Assembly: GCA_028583415.1 (NCBI GenBank)
Contig: CM053267.1
Span: 40,655,834-40,719,833, forward strand
From: Protea cynaroides
Lineage: Eukaryota > Streptophyta > Magnoliopsida > Proteales > Proteaceae
Reading direction: 5' to 3'
Length of the DNA stretch: 64,000 bases
Below are positions 45,828 to 58,850 of this stretch, piece by piece (position 1 is the first letter of the stretch; each line of letters begins with the position of its first letter). Under the pieces are notes generated by a model. The model did not search any database, was not told the DNA's origin, and saw nothing but the letters and a program-made list of their open reading frames with translations. A program made the position numbers and the translations under genes.

Positions 45828-47074
45828 CTAGTCCGTTGAACACTACAATGAATCATCATATATTGTGACAAGGACTTTTCACCGTTTGATTTGCGACACT
45901 TCCCAAAAGAAATACCAAATTGGATTTCTCATCATCTTGCTTTATGGAGCTTATCCCTTGCCACAAGTTTGATTATTATATCTCTTGAAAGCTCAGCTTC
46001 TATCTTCTCACAAATAAGGCAAAAAAACATACATCAACTTCAAGTGGGTCTCATCTTGTTTTATAGAGTTTATCCAGATTATCTCATGCAAGGTCAGCCT
46101 ATAATGACAAATTTAGGAGTCTTTTGGTTTTGAATTATATAACTTAGTAGTTTGAGAGTCAATATTTGGGTTTGTAACCTCATTCTTTATCTCCTTTGCT
46201 CATATTTGGATGACGATAGATGACGATAAATGATACGGTATTGGCCATGTCTAAAAGCGATCTACAGAACCAAATCATCGTTTGTTGATTCCGATTCTAA
46301 TTCTGTTGGCCTAAGATCTGATCAAACATATGGACCGGTTCGTATCGGCTTGGACCATCTCCACAGAAACCGGTAATTGCATGTGGGTGACGAATTGACT
46401 ACATATGTATGATGTGATATACGTATTGTAATATTTATAAAACTAGGGATTCTTCTATAAGCGATCTTACCTCATGATTGGTTGGAGTGGGCCCAGAAAT
46501 TCAATTCACACTATAGCCCTAATTTTGGGAAAAGCTAGAGGAAATTGGGTAGACGAGATTCTCGAGAAACATGGTTGCAGCTTAGAAATATTGTAAGATC
46601 AAAGCATCTAGTCGGTTGTTCGGTCGTGTTTGAGGGGTTTGAAAGTTGAGAGAAATGGGTTTGAAATTTTCCCTGTTCGTTTATTTGAATTTCTGAATCG
46701 TAAAATCAAAGGTGTTGATAACGATGTCGTTACCTTCAATTGGAGAAACGATGACCACGATCGATTTCTAATTTTATTCGAAGAAAAGGAAGGATAAGAA
46801 GAATGGAGGACGACCAAAGAGCGAAAAAAATATCATTTTCTGTTGTCTAGTTCTTCTAATTGTGATCTGGCTGGAGTTCACCTAGTTGGGGTTGTCAACA
46901 GGTCAGTCTGGGCTGGTTTTGATTCAAGTTAAATCGGTGTCAAATTTTATAGGACCTGACCAAATCAATGTCAGTCAAAGGGTTTGGGCTGGTGTAATGG
47001 GCTGGTCTGATTTAAGGTTGGTTTGGGTCGATTCTGATTGAAAACCCCTTAGGAAACCTTTGAGATCATTCAAA

Positions 47075-47280
47075 AGACTAAAATAGTAAAGATAGAGTTT
47101 AATATTCGATCTAAATCAGTTTAGTCCAAATCATTATCAAGTCGGATTCATCGGTCCGATTTTTTGGATTGGTTTCGAAATAATTCGGACCAGTATGATA
47201 TGTCATACCTCAACCCGAAACATATCCAATAACAGTTCGATCCGAATCAATTTTAAGTTAATTTAGTCCTAATATTGACC
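47075..47280. repeat. Dispersed repeat, pair member 2
   Basis: The partner of 13530-13735, same orientation, diverged by roughly a quarter. Function and class unknown. Confidence 0.6.
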
Positions 47281-50200
47281 CCCTTTTATATATATATATA
47301 TATATATATTCTAGCTATAGAAGAAAATCCGAACCTGAAGAAGAGACGACTCTTGAGAGAAAAACATGTGAAAAGCATCTTTTTGGTCTTCCTTGGCTGT
47401 ACCCAAACTGTCTCTTTCCCATTCCGTGATGACATTGTTATTTATAAGTTTTATTTAATTTTGACTCTTTTTTGTGTTTGGTGAAATTCTTTAATCTTCA
47501 TTCTTGACTAATCCAACCTAATCCATTAAAAACTAACTATTAAAGTGGGTCCCATGACTCTTGACATTGGCTAATTTTTCCGCCTTCCAGGGTCGGCAGA
47601 AAGTGTCCCCACGTGGACGTTTCTCGTCGACATAAATCTCTGTACAACTTTCCATTCTTATTCTAAATTTCCATAACTATTTATTGTCTTTTATATTTAT
47701 ATTTTTATTGGCCGAAAATTTCGGGCACCCCTTTTATTTTGCTTTTAATCATCCAATCTCAATTTTAGGATTAATTTTAGGCACCTTCCTCATTTATTAA
47801 ATATATCACATAAGTCATAGACCCATCAAAAGAGACAGATTTATTACGTGATGATGTGGTGTAATTTATAATTTTATAATGGTAGCGTTATCGTTACACG
47901 CTTATTAAATTACTTATCTATCTCGAACTATTAATTTATCAATATTTTTACACATACCATATCTACTTAAAGAAGAGATCCTCTCCTTCGTCTTCATCTT
48001 CATTTTCATCTTCGTCGTTGACATGATCGGAATTATCCCTAATGATTTGGGGATCAACGGCAATTTCATTGTCATTAGAATATGTTTCAAAAGTGTTGCT
48101 GGGTTGGAACTTGGAAGGGTGCCGGTCAGTATTGAACCCGACAGGCATGGTAAACCTTATGGCTTTGCAACTCATTTGAGGAATGCTACCTCTAGTTTGA
48201 TTTCTCAAAACATCAGATACCTTTGATGTAATTTATCTTAAATAATAATAAATAAATTTAATAAATTTTACATGAAATTGTTTTAAGAAAAATATCATTT
48301 ACATGAAATAAGATTACAATGATGTAAAGGTATCATTGGATTCGGTTTGGATTAATCAATTCAATTTGGATTCAAAAAATTGACTAGTTTTAGGGTTCAG
48401 GCAGATTGTTTGGCTGACTCCTTCTAGATTTCTGCCTAATGGAAAATGGCGAAAACAGATCCTGCTGTCACTTCCACCTCCTTTAACCAGGTTCAGATCT
48501 TTCTACCAAGACGGGAAACAAAAAACCAGGTTCGGATTAGATTGTGATGGTTGACTTGTGACACGTGGTCACACGGGTATGTGCCTCTTAAAGCATAATT
48601 TTCATAATGAGTATCGAATCAATTGGATTGATCAATTCGTATCGATTTTGGTTGTAATCGATACTGATTTTCTATATGGTTTATTCAATTCTTTAACATA
48701 TCAACTACGTGTCAATCAATCATTGGATGCGAAACTAATCCAATCCATATTAAAAATCAGTTTTGTCTTGTGATCGAGTGTGGATACCTTGAACCTTCCT
48801 CCCAAATCCTAAAGTCTACTAAAGAGTCTCCGACAGAAAGAGAAAAGAGGATGGAACTGAGGAAAGGTACTCGGTTTGGGGTTCAACAAAACAAAGAAAA
48901 TGTCAATGGTTTGGTCCAATTGGTCGGCCATTAATGAAAAACTGGGTTGGACCGGACATGACCCTGGAAGAAAAATATATTTGAAATCTGAGCCGGGGGA
49001 ACACTTTGTCAATATCTGTTCCTCCTCATAAAGTTGTAAAAACCAAACCAGAATACCAGATCCAATAAAGAAATTAGAATTTTGTTGGTTGGCGATGATG
49101 ACTTTTTGAAAATTGGGACTCTGAAAAGCCATGAATTATGAAATGAACCACGTTTTAAACCTGCAACTGCGGAGAAACCCAGAAAGTTATATTTGATTTT
49201 TAATTTAAATTTTGTCCGCCACCCATGTCATTATAATTCAACGAACCCAAGCATGATACCACATTACCATGGTATCTCCTGTGACGTCCTTTTTATTAAC
49301 ACGGTGCCCGCACGCGGGGAGAACATGAAAAAGTGGAAGAGAGAGAGAGAGAGAGGATTAAAAGGAACGAACATGACCGGAAGAAGCTGGATAACAATTT
49401 GGACCAACAGTTTCAACCAAACGAGGAGAGAAAGAGACGAATATTTTATTATTTTCTCATTTGTTTGGACTTATCTGTCCAATAATGCAGCCCATCACGA
49501 TACACCTCTTTCCATTAAGATCTTTTTTTCAATCATCTAATTGTGTTAGTCGTCTAATTGAATGGAATGCTTAACATATATGCGGATTCATTCCAGTCTG
49601 TCTGATGAACGACTGATGAACTGAACAACAAGAGGAAATTTTTCCTTCCCATTGTCCATTTCCTAAGTGGTTTTTTGGTCACAAAAAATCAGATTAAATT
49701 CAGTTAATCCTAATTTAAATTAATGAGGAATTAATCATGAATATTATTTATTCATAAAAATAATAAAATATTAAGATTGTCCCATACCTTAATAGACTTG
49801 TGAACCTCCAAAAAAAAAAAAAAAATGACATATAAGGCAAAGAAGTATAGTTACAAATTATTTAACACACCAAAGAGTTTTGAATGAAAGTCCCTTAATT
49901 AATAAAAACTCTCATCTAAAAGTGCAAATCAGGGATCGGAATCGGATTGAAACCGGCCCATCTATTAGTTTATTGGGAACGATTTTGTAACTAATTCCTT
50001 ATTGGGTACGCATAGTTTCTCGGACGGGTCTCCCAATGGCCCCAGAACCAAAGAAATTGTTAAGGAATTGAAATACATAAACTCATTAAAGAACCAATTA
50101 GTGTAATTAGGGTTTATATATATTGTTACATTTATATATTAATTTTGCTTCCTAGGTACGATGGATATTAGAGTAACCTAGCGTTATGCTAAGTGGTGTT

Positions 50201-51973
50201 TGACGAGATGGTACGAGAGCTGGAAAAAATATATTTTTTTTGCTTAGAATGAGTATTTGATATTTTTATATACTTGAGAATGGATGGCCCCGATATAAGA
50301 AATTTTTAATTTTAGACAATATAACAATACATGGAACAGTTCAAGCACTTGAACCGATCCACCCATTAATAATCAGGACTTGGTATAAAGTTTGAAACCA
50401 GTTAACTTATTGGACTAGTTCTAGAGATGATCCTACATGATCGAAACCAATAGGAATCGAAAACAATTACCATAACTGTCCCAATTTACAACCCTACCAT
50501 CGTACCTTTAGTAACTATTACAATGTCAAACAATAAATAGATTAAATACTATTGTTGCTAAAACTGGTAATGCTTAGGTAACCCGATACCTGAAACACCA
50601 CTCTAATGATCAAGTCAATAATAGAGTAAGCAGTGTAGAGTTAGATACGAGAGTTCGCAAGCTCCTTAAAGGAATGGAGTAAGGTTTTGAATATACTTAG
50701 GATAGATGTTCTTTCTCATTTACCTATGACTGTCGAGTGATTATATAGACCATTGTACGTCATGTGAACCGGATACTCCACTTAGGTAATTGAGATTGCG
50801 AAGATAACTATCTCCTAAAGACTTCAGTCGGTTATATTTTTCGATCATTGGATTATGATCTCATGGCCAAGGATTGACATGTCCGCCAACTTCTAAATTG
50901 TTTAACGAGTGTCACTGATGGTAGAGATGATAGTCCAAAGCATGTCTCTAAACTCCCCCCTCCCCCATCCAATTCCTATGCAGAATATAGGGAGTGATTG
51001 TTTATCAATAATATTCCCACAGCCGTATAATAAGTACTTACAGATTTGACATGTGGCAAAATACATATGTTTCCTCAGAAAGATAGAGTTTTCTTAGGAG
51101 TGACATGTGTTCCTTGGAGGATAGGATAGGCTATTAACAAATACTAAATAAACCGTGACCATAAATCATAACACATTAATAACATATCTTTGATTTGGTA
51201 AATCAGGATTTATTTTATTTAAGTTATATTTTTAAAATAGAATTACCGTAGCGTGTCACGTCTGAAGCCACACTTATCCTCTTCGTGAGTATCAATGCGC
51301 GACTTGAACAACGGTTTCAAGTTAAAACTGATCAATCAAGTATAAGACTCATAGTCCATGAAACACGTGTTCAATAGAGCGCCACATATCCAACGGTTCC
51401 TATCAATCAAATCAAAACATTTAGAATCATGGTTCATTTCTATTACACGTCTTATTCTCCTCTCATTTGGACGGCATTGATTATAATTTTGTAACTGCTT
51501 AAGCAACACGGATAAGGTTCAAATTTGATTTTCACCAAAATATAAAATAAAATTTTAATTTAATCCGGTAAGGTTACGGACAACACATACAGATGCCTTT
51601 CTAAGGAATTCAATGGCTAATGAGTGGCAGTCAACTTTCTGCGAACAGGAAATTTTTTTTTTTTTCTTTCTTTAAGGGGAGGGGTAAATGTGTAAAAGCA
51701 CATCACCATTGGTTTACGTTGCAATTATACATATTTGGAAACAACGAGGAAATATCCAAAAAGGAAAAAAAATCAACAAAAATGATTTTTTTAATTATGT
51801 GAGAGAGAGAGAAAGTCGTAACTCGTGACCCGTGTGTATAATGTGTAATGTGTAACAGTCTAAGACGAGTGAGGCAATAGACTCGGTCCCACTGTGTTAC
51901 CGGGCGGATCTGGATCTGAGAATAAAATAATGGGATTGTGAAATGTGGGAGTAGAGGAGTAGTATATGGCCCC

Positions 51974-52081
51974 GGTCAAAAGGGCCAATTTGATGTGGGA
52001 CCCACAGAGTCGTCAGAGGCCATGCCCGTCAAATTCGTTGACTAGGCCTTCCTTTCTCTTTCTCTCTACTCTGCCCACGTG
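51974..52081. promoter_or_regulatory. W-boxes and G-box upstream of the WRKY gene
   Basis: GGTCAA (51974-51979, a W-box on the minus strand), TTGACT (52038-52043) and a CACGTG G-box (52076-52081) lie 450-560 bp upstream of the WRKY start. WRKY proteins bind TTGAC[CT], and group IIb genes are often auto- or cross-regulated. That this happens here is inference. Confidence 0.45.
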
Positions 52082-52424
52082 GAAGACGCCGCACCATTCG
52101 GAAGACGGTGGATTTGTGGAACAAGTCGAACCCCAGTTTTGACAAAAAGTAGACGGAAGAAGGTGAGAGAATAATTATACTCCCAAAAATACCCCTATGG
52201 TCCCTACTAACAGCTGGTCTCATTGTCACCTGACGCACCGACTGATGTCACTCTCTTCCCTAACTCTGAGTCTGAGAGTCTCCTTCTCCTGAATTCTCAA
52301 TTTCTTCAGAAACCCAAAAAGTCAGCAAGTCATTTCATATTAGTCTTCGTCCGAACCCTTTTTAATGCCGAGGCCATTGCACCGGTAAAAGACTTCAGAC
52401 TTCACACCTTCTCACCTCTGACTC

Positions 52425-52530
52425 ACTCTTCCTCCCTCTCTCTCTCTCTAAGAACCTCATTCCACAGATATCCTTTTGCCATCTTTTCTCTTCTTGTCTC
52501 TCGTCTTCTTCTCTTCTGTTCTCTTCTTTG
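52425..52530 (+). promoter_or_regulatory. Pyrimidine-rich 5' leader of the WRKY gene
   Basis: A dense run of CT and CTT blocks (ctctctctctctaag, ttttctcttcttgtctctcg) directly before the ATG at 52535, typical of plant core promoters and 5' UTRs. I see no clear TATA box close by. Confidence 0.4.
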
Positions 52531-52534
52531 ATTT

Positions 52535-55033
52535 ATGGACAAAGGAGGGGGACTCTCCATTGATTCTGATCCTCTGTCAATTGGGTTCTTCCATAACAAA
52601 CCCACTTCTATCAACCCCTTCCTGAAACTCAAGCAGTACTCCATGGATTCTCCTAACAACCGCTTCTCCAATATTGAATTCCCCGTCAATCTTAACCGTA
52701 GGAATGATGATCAGCTCGGTCCGGTCTCATCGGATGACAAGCGTGCCACCCTCGATGAGATGGACTTCTTCTCCGATAAGAATCGCTCACAAGAGGTTAA
52801 GAAAGAGGACGCTCATGGTGGCGCTGTGCCACGCTTCAATTTAGATGTAAATGTAAGCATGAAGATTCCAACTGAATTCTTCTGCCCAATATTTTTTTTT
52901 TCAAATATTTTTATAAATACGCTTTTTTTAGGAAATAGAAGTACCCTTTTTTTGGGACTGCCATTCAAAAATAAGGAAGACATGTATTGAATTTACCATT
53001 TTTCATGTTATAATAACAGACTGGTCTACATCTTCTCACTGCAAATACCGGTAGTGATCAATCCACGGTTGATGATGGTATATCTCCCAATGATGAAGAG
53101 AAACGAGGCAAGAGCGAGGTAAGAAGATTGATTATTAATTTGATTTCAGATACAATTTAGAATCCGAAAGCTTAGAATTTCATTTGTTTCAGCTAGCTGT
53201 CTTGCAAGCTGAACTGGATCGGATGAATGAAGAGAACCAACGTCTGCGAGGGATGCTTAATCAAGTCAGCAGTAACTATACTACTCTTCAGACGCATCTA
53301 TTAACACTTATGCAACAACAACAGAATCCCAAACCCGAAACCATCCAAGAACATGAGGTGAGTAATCATCCTAATTCATCAGTTGATTTTAAGTTTTTAA
53401 CTTTAACAAGTAATAATGAATGAAATTGGTTGGTGGGTCTGCTATTTTTTAGATGTCAGATGAGAAAATGGAAGAGAAGAAACATGACAACAGTGGAGGA
53501 GGATTCATGGTGCCTAGACAGTTCATGGATTTGGGACCAGCAGCTACGGCAGAAACAGATGAACCCTCTCAGTGTTCATCTGAAGATCACAGTGCTGGAG
53601 AACGGTCTCCACAAAATAATTTGGAGGTGGCGTCAAAGGAATACAGGCCACAAAAATATAATGGTAACACTAGTGATATCATCTCATTTGAACAAGAAGA
53701 TAAGAATGAATTCGGAGAGGGAAGGAGAGAAGAAAGCCCAGATCAAGCATCGCAGGCATGGTTACCCAATAAGGTCCCCAAATTGAATGCACCCAAGAAC
53801 GTAGATCAGTCTACAGAAGCAGCCACCATGAGGAAAGTCCGCGTCTCAGTTCGTGCTCGATCCGAAGCTCCCATGGTAAGCAAATTAACCAGTTATATTT
53901 ATGTTCTGTTTATAGTTATAATTTGAATCCGTGGATTCATTAGCTATTGACTAATTGGAATTTGATTGTTTTTTCAGATCACCGATGGATGTCAATGGAG
54001 AAAGTATGGACAGAAGATGGCGAAAGGGAATCCATGTCCTCGAGCTTATTATCGCTGCACCATGGCTGCTGCTTGTCCCGTTCGCAAGCAAGTATGATCT
54101 CCCCACCTTTTTACTCCACTACCATTTAGGGTCTGCATGTTAGATTTTTGTGATCTCTATAATAATACCTACAACACAATGGTGAATGATGTAAATCACA
54201 TGTTTGTTCATGGAAGATTGATTTTCATCGTTTCAAGTTTTGGTTTAAGTCTTTTTGATAAAGAGACTCCACTAAACAACTAATCTTATAAATAATTAAG
54301 TCCACTGCATTCATTCGTTGAAACAGAACTCTAGGGATACTAATCTGAATTATGGCATTGCTAACAGGTTCAGAGATGCGCAGAAGATCGAACGATACTC
54401 TTAACGACCTACGAGGGTACCCACAACCATCCACTTCCTCCGGCAGCCATGGCAATGGCGTCGACCACATCAGCAGCAGCGCGTATGTTACTGTCAGGTT
54501 CGATGACTAGCGCCGACGGTATAATGAACTCGAATTTCCTGTCGAGGACGCTTCTGCCATGCTCGTCCAGCATGGCCACCATCTCAGCTTCGGCACCCTT
54601 CCCAACTGTGACATTGGACCTAACCCAGAGTCCCAACCCATTGCAGTTCCAAAGGCCACCGACACAGTTCCATGTTCCTTTCCCTGGTGGCCCACCAGCA
54701 CCACCAGCCGCAGCACAGAACTTTGGTGCCGCACCAGCACCACCACTGGCTCAGGTCTTCGGTCAAAACCTCTACAACCAGTCAAAGTTCTCCGGTCTTC
54801 AAATCTCTCAAGATCAACACCTTCCACCGCCACCCCAACAAGCAGCGCCCCGTTCATTGGCTGACACAGTGAGTGCCGCGACTGCGGCCATCACTGCCGA
54901 TCCCAATTTCACGGCAGCTTTAGCAGCTGCCATCAGCTCTATTATTGGTGGTGCACATCAACACAATAACAGCAACAACGACAACAATAATACTGCCAGC
55001 AACAACAACAGTGGCAACATTAACAGTAATTGA
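52535..55033 (+). CDS. Group IIb WRKY transcription factor (WRKY6/31/42 type)
   Basis: Six exons join in frame to 594 residues: 52535-52852, 53020-53118, 53193-53357, 53453-53875, 53978-54091 and 54368-55033, all with GT-AG introns. Exon 3 encodes a leucine-zipper coiled coil (LQAELDRMNEENQRLRGML). Exon 5 carries WRKYGQK, and exons 5-6 form the zinc ligands C-X5-C-X23-H-X-H. The intron after PVRKQ is the V-type intron (before VQR) typical of groups IIa and IIb. The long N-terminus and length fit IIb. The C-terminus is Ala/Pro-rich and ends in an Asn-rich stretch of AAC codons. By family it is a nuclear factor that binds W-boxes in defence, senescence or phosphate responses. No lesion was seen. 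The exact orthologue is not assignable. Confidence 0.95.
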
Positions 55034-57306
55034 TGCCTTCTTCCAATTTTTTTTTTTTTTTTTTTTGAATTCCTTGTTGGTTCATATAGGTTCCTTTCAT
55101 TTTTATTTATTTGAAAAGGAAAAAAAAAATGAGATTATACAGATTCATTGGTTCTTTTGGAAGGTTAAAACTCAATTTCATTCTTTCTTTTCATCTCAAA
55201 TTGAATAATTAATTACATGCACATCAGCTTGTTTCTTGAACTTCTTTGTTCGTTTTATCTCCTTTGTGCTATGTTCCGAATTGAGTGAAAAAGCATAATG
55301 GAAGAAAGGTTACTGACGACAAAAGTAGGTTGGCATGGAGTCATTGTTGATTGTTCCTTCTTTTGGCTCGGTCCAGAAAACCGTCTCTCTGAGAAGGATA
55401 GTTTGACACGGAAATGGAGGGTTGGATGAGATTGATGAGTCTTCTGCTACTTTTTGAACAAATAAAGAACTCCGGAGAAAGATGACGGATTGACATTGTC
55501 TTATTTCTTGTTTTTCTCTCATCTTACGTACCCACCTTGTTAGTTCTAGAAAACAATTAACCAAATTAAAAAAATATATAAATTGTATATTGTCTGATTC
55601 AATCTATTCGAAGACCTTGGACTGTTTCAGCTCAACCTTACGACCAGAATATCAAAGGGGAAAATTGAATTTTTTTTTTTTTAATTGTAAAAAGAATTGG
55701 TTACAACTACCAGTCTTTAACCCGAGAAAATTAAATCTATGACCCACGTTTTACACCTTGCAGCAATGAGTTTTTATGAACAAATTTCATGTCGGTATTG
55801 TCATTTATTTCTCACTATAAATGCATGCATTTATCAAAATCATGTAATTTGCATGTATTAAATGCTTTTGTTTTTTTATGATTAAAATAAATTGAAATTA
55901 TATTTTTTTTCAAATTCAATAACTTTTTGTACACACCAAATTTTACCACCTTATTAGCAAAAATTACAAAAATAAAGTTGTATACTGTGTAATCATTCAA
56001 TCATGTTGAATCAGCCGTCAAATGCATGGAATCGTGTAAAGGATCGATCCATTTGATCTCGATCCGAATCGGTTAGATTGAAACGGACTTGGGATCACTC
56101 CTGTCTTTCATGAATTTACATTGTCATGTAAGTATCAGCCCTTGCAACCCTCGTCAAACCTCAGAATGGATATCACAACACTTGGGAGAAGATTAAACAT
56201 ATGACCCAGTCTCGTCTTACATTTCTTCCCTTGTATTTTCAGCCATTAAATTTCTTCCCTTTCTAGATTTATTAAGCTTTTTTTTTCAGGGTTTTCTTTA
56301 GCCAAACATGTGCTACCTCCCTTGGCTGGTAGATGGAGGGTATGACTATGACGTACCTTGTTAAAAAGTTCAATGTCCAGTCAAATATAGAACCATTGCT
56401 TATTCAGCTGAGATGGGCTGAATGGGGGTAGCCAAAAATTATGGATGTAACACAAGCAGGTCAAAAATGAGTCTTCATGTTATAGATAGATTCCCATCAA
56501 AAGTTGTTGGGTTCGAGTGTTCAACCGAAGCGTGCTTGTATTATTTCTTCATGTGCATTCAATGAAATTCTTCGTTAAGCATTTCAATCCATTTTTGTTG
56601 GATATTTTAACTGCGAAGCTGTATGAAAAATTATCTTTTACACATAGAAATTTTGGAAATTTGGGTAGGTAATTTAAGGCCATGTTTAGATGTCAGAAAA
56701 AAAAGTACAATGAATATAAATTTAGACTCCTCTTGGTTGTCAGTGAAATCAAAAGGAAAGGAAATAAAATTTTTCTAATTCAAAATAAATTGGAAAAATT
56801 TTTGTAATCATTATCTAATATAATTGTATAAAGTACTTAAATTTCTCATAATATTTAATAAAACAAAAAAATTAATAATCAAATAAAGAAAGATTTGGAA
56901 TTCATTATTGATTATAAAATTCTTCACTAAGTTCGAAATTTTTAGTTCTCTTTCCTTTTAATTTCCCCTTGCAATCAATCAACAGGGAAACTAGAATAAT
57001 AACCATAAGTAAAGGTCCAGCTTCTTCGGAGTTCCTTGATCAGGTAAAACCATGATCTACTAAGAACCCTATTTTAGGGTCAAGTTCCTCTTAGCTTAAT
57101 TCTAGCACTAGAACACAGGAGATAGTTGGTACTCAGGTCATTTTTAGTTAATATTCCAGTGAAATACCTAGTTTAAAAATAAATAAATAAAATAATTAAT
57201 TATAAAAATTATAAAAAATAAAAAAAATAAAAAAACCAAAGCCCTTTACAGATGAATAAATCATAGAATCTAAGGCTTGATTGAATTCAGAGAAAAATCA
57301 TGATTA
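55034..57306. other. WRKY 3' flank and intergenic DNA
   Basis: A possible poly-A signal AATAAA lies near 55460. T- and A-rich tracts follow. No coding gene is seen before the SWAP-like pseudogene, whose last codons end at 57307. Confidence 0.6.
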
Positions 57307-58615
57307 TTACAAGAATTCCAGACGGTGATCACATGGTTGCAACAACATGACCCGAACTTTTGCTCTTAGTTCATCAGATACTTCGGTAGTGTCAGGTGGT
57401 GGAGTGCCAGCAGCCAAGGCGTTTGATTCCTCTTAAGGATCTTTTGATGAACCTAAACTAGCCACCCTATTACCCCTGTCATCAACCCTCAAGGTTTTTG
57501 TTTGAGCCAGGACTTCTCTAATGTCATTCTCATGTTCCACTTTTCTTTTGGAGTGATTTCTATGCTTCTCAGACCTGCATCGATGCTTATGCTCATCTTC
57601 AGATGAGCTATGGCTATGATACCTGTGCCGACGCCGAGATTCCTTGTAATCCAGAGAAGAATGTCTTTTTCTGTGCTTGTGCTCATCTTTGCGGTGGGAT
57701 GAAGAATGATGAGAACGAAGCTTCTTATGGTGGTGCTTATGATCCCTTCTATCACTGTCGTCGTCCATGTCTACTTAAAACCTTATGGACCTTGAACGGT
57801 GCTTCTTCCTCGACTTTCTTTCATTGTAATCATCATCAGAATCATGCGTTTCAGACTTTGATCTATCTGAGGTATTGGCATCTACTGGTACTGAGCTACC
57901 TTCTCGTTTTCTGCCCAGAAGATCCACTTCCCCACTTGAAAGATTTGACACGTTAGGTGCCAGCGTGACATCATTCAGTTCTGAAGCCTTACGACCAGAA
58001 TCCAGCAACCCAGAGTGCACTGAATCTGGGGTTCAGCAGATAAACGTGGCAGCAGATCATTTGCAGGAGGTGCTGTGCCACCCTTTACCATGGCTGCGAA
58101 CATCTTTGCCCTCTTCAACCTCTCCGCCTTCTGCTTCTCTTCCTTTGTCAAGCTTGCTTCAGAAGAATCAGCTTCACAGGCAGCTGCAAGGGCAGCCGTC
58201 TTTGCAATAGCCTTAGCCACAGAAACACCACTGGTTCTGCTACCCACCTTTCCGAGTGGCCAGCAGATCTAGACAATTCAATGGGCATGGAAACACTCGG
58301 CTCCCCATTTGGAATAGGTTTCTGCGTAGAGCTCCTACCTCGAGATGAGGAAGGATTGCCAAAGCTTGAGGTTGGCCCACCATCACACACTGAGGCCGAG
58401 ACTTGAATCACCCATGGATGGCTTGGGGAGAATATCTTCAGGATTCCTTAGGCCTCTTGTTGCTGCCTGAAGAATAGCTGCAACAGTATCCACACTCACT
58501 CCACACTGCTGTTGAATAGGTTTGGGTGGCGGACCCTGTGCATCCCTTTTTGATCCACCAACCATTTTAAACTTTTCTTTCCTCTCAGAATCAAAAGGTA
58601 TATCAGAAGCTGAAT

Positions 58616-58752
58616 AACCTTTGGATAACTCAGTTGGCAAAAATCCAACACCTCAAAATGAAGAGGTCATGAGCTCAATTCTCTTTGGGGCTCTACCTAC
58701 ATAAAAAAAAAGAAAAAAAAAAGAAAAAATGAACAAAGAACCTTTGGATAAC
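58616..58752 (+). mobile_element. SINE copy 5 in a coding exon, with 14-bp target duplication
   Basis: SINE body 58630-58738: ctcagttggcaaaaatcc (A-box-like), acctcaaaatgaagaggtca, gagctcaattctc (B-box-like) and an A-rich tail. aacctttggataac flanks it on both sides (58616-58629 and 58739-58752). It is antisense to the host gene and lies in the exon after GVLSKG. Reading through it gives a stop within 20-odd codons of the SINE. The duplicated site contains AAAG|GT in gene sense. Confidence 0.9.
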
Positions 58753-58850
58753 ACACCATTGTCGTCTTTGGATAGACCAACTTTCTTACCCGCCACATTT
58801 CCCATTGCATCATGGTCTTGAGCAGATAAACACTTCCCCGGAAACTTAGA

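Larger units (their letters stand above)
43041..51960. other. Gene-poor AT-rich region
   Basis: I see no gene that I can support in these 9 kb. Present are a (TA)n run, a SINE, a MITE and one member of a dispersed repeat (listed separately). Several ORFs of 60-115 codons exist. One at 47963-48208 (minus) has an acidic tail (DEDENEDEDEGED), but no domain and no neighbours support it. Poly-A/T tracts near 43645, 44770 and 49810 may be old retroposon tails. Confidence 0.6.

Noticed and set aside
47963..48208. Small gene encoding an acidic 81-residue protein
   Set aside because: The acidic tail comes from a (GAA/GAC)-rich stretch. There is no domain, conserved motif or supporting context.
48809..49132. 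107-codon ORF on the minus strand
   Set aside because: No recognisable family, no splice or promoter context, and AT-rich composition like the surroundings.
54507..54864. Antisense and alternate-frame ORFs over WRKY exon 6
   Set aside because: Shadows of the GC-richer WRKY C-terminal exon.
58630..58680. tRNA gene (A- and B-box-like sequence)
   Set aside because: No cloverleaf or anticodon stem can be drawn, and the A-tail plus 14-bp duplicate show it is a SINE.
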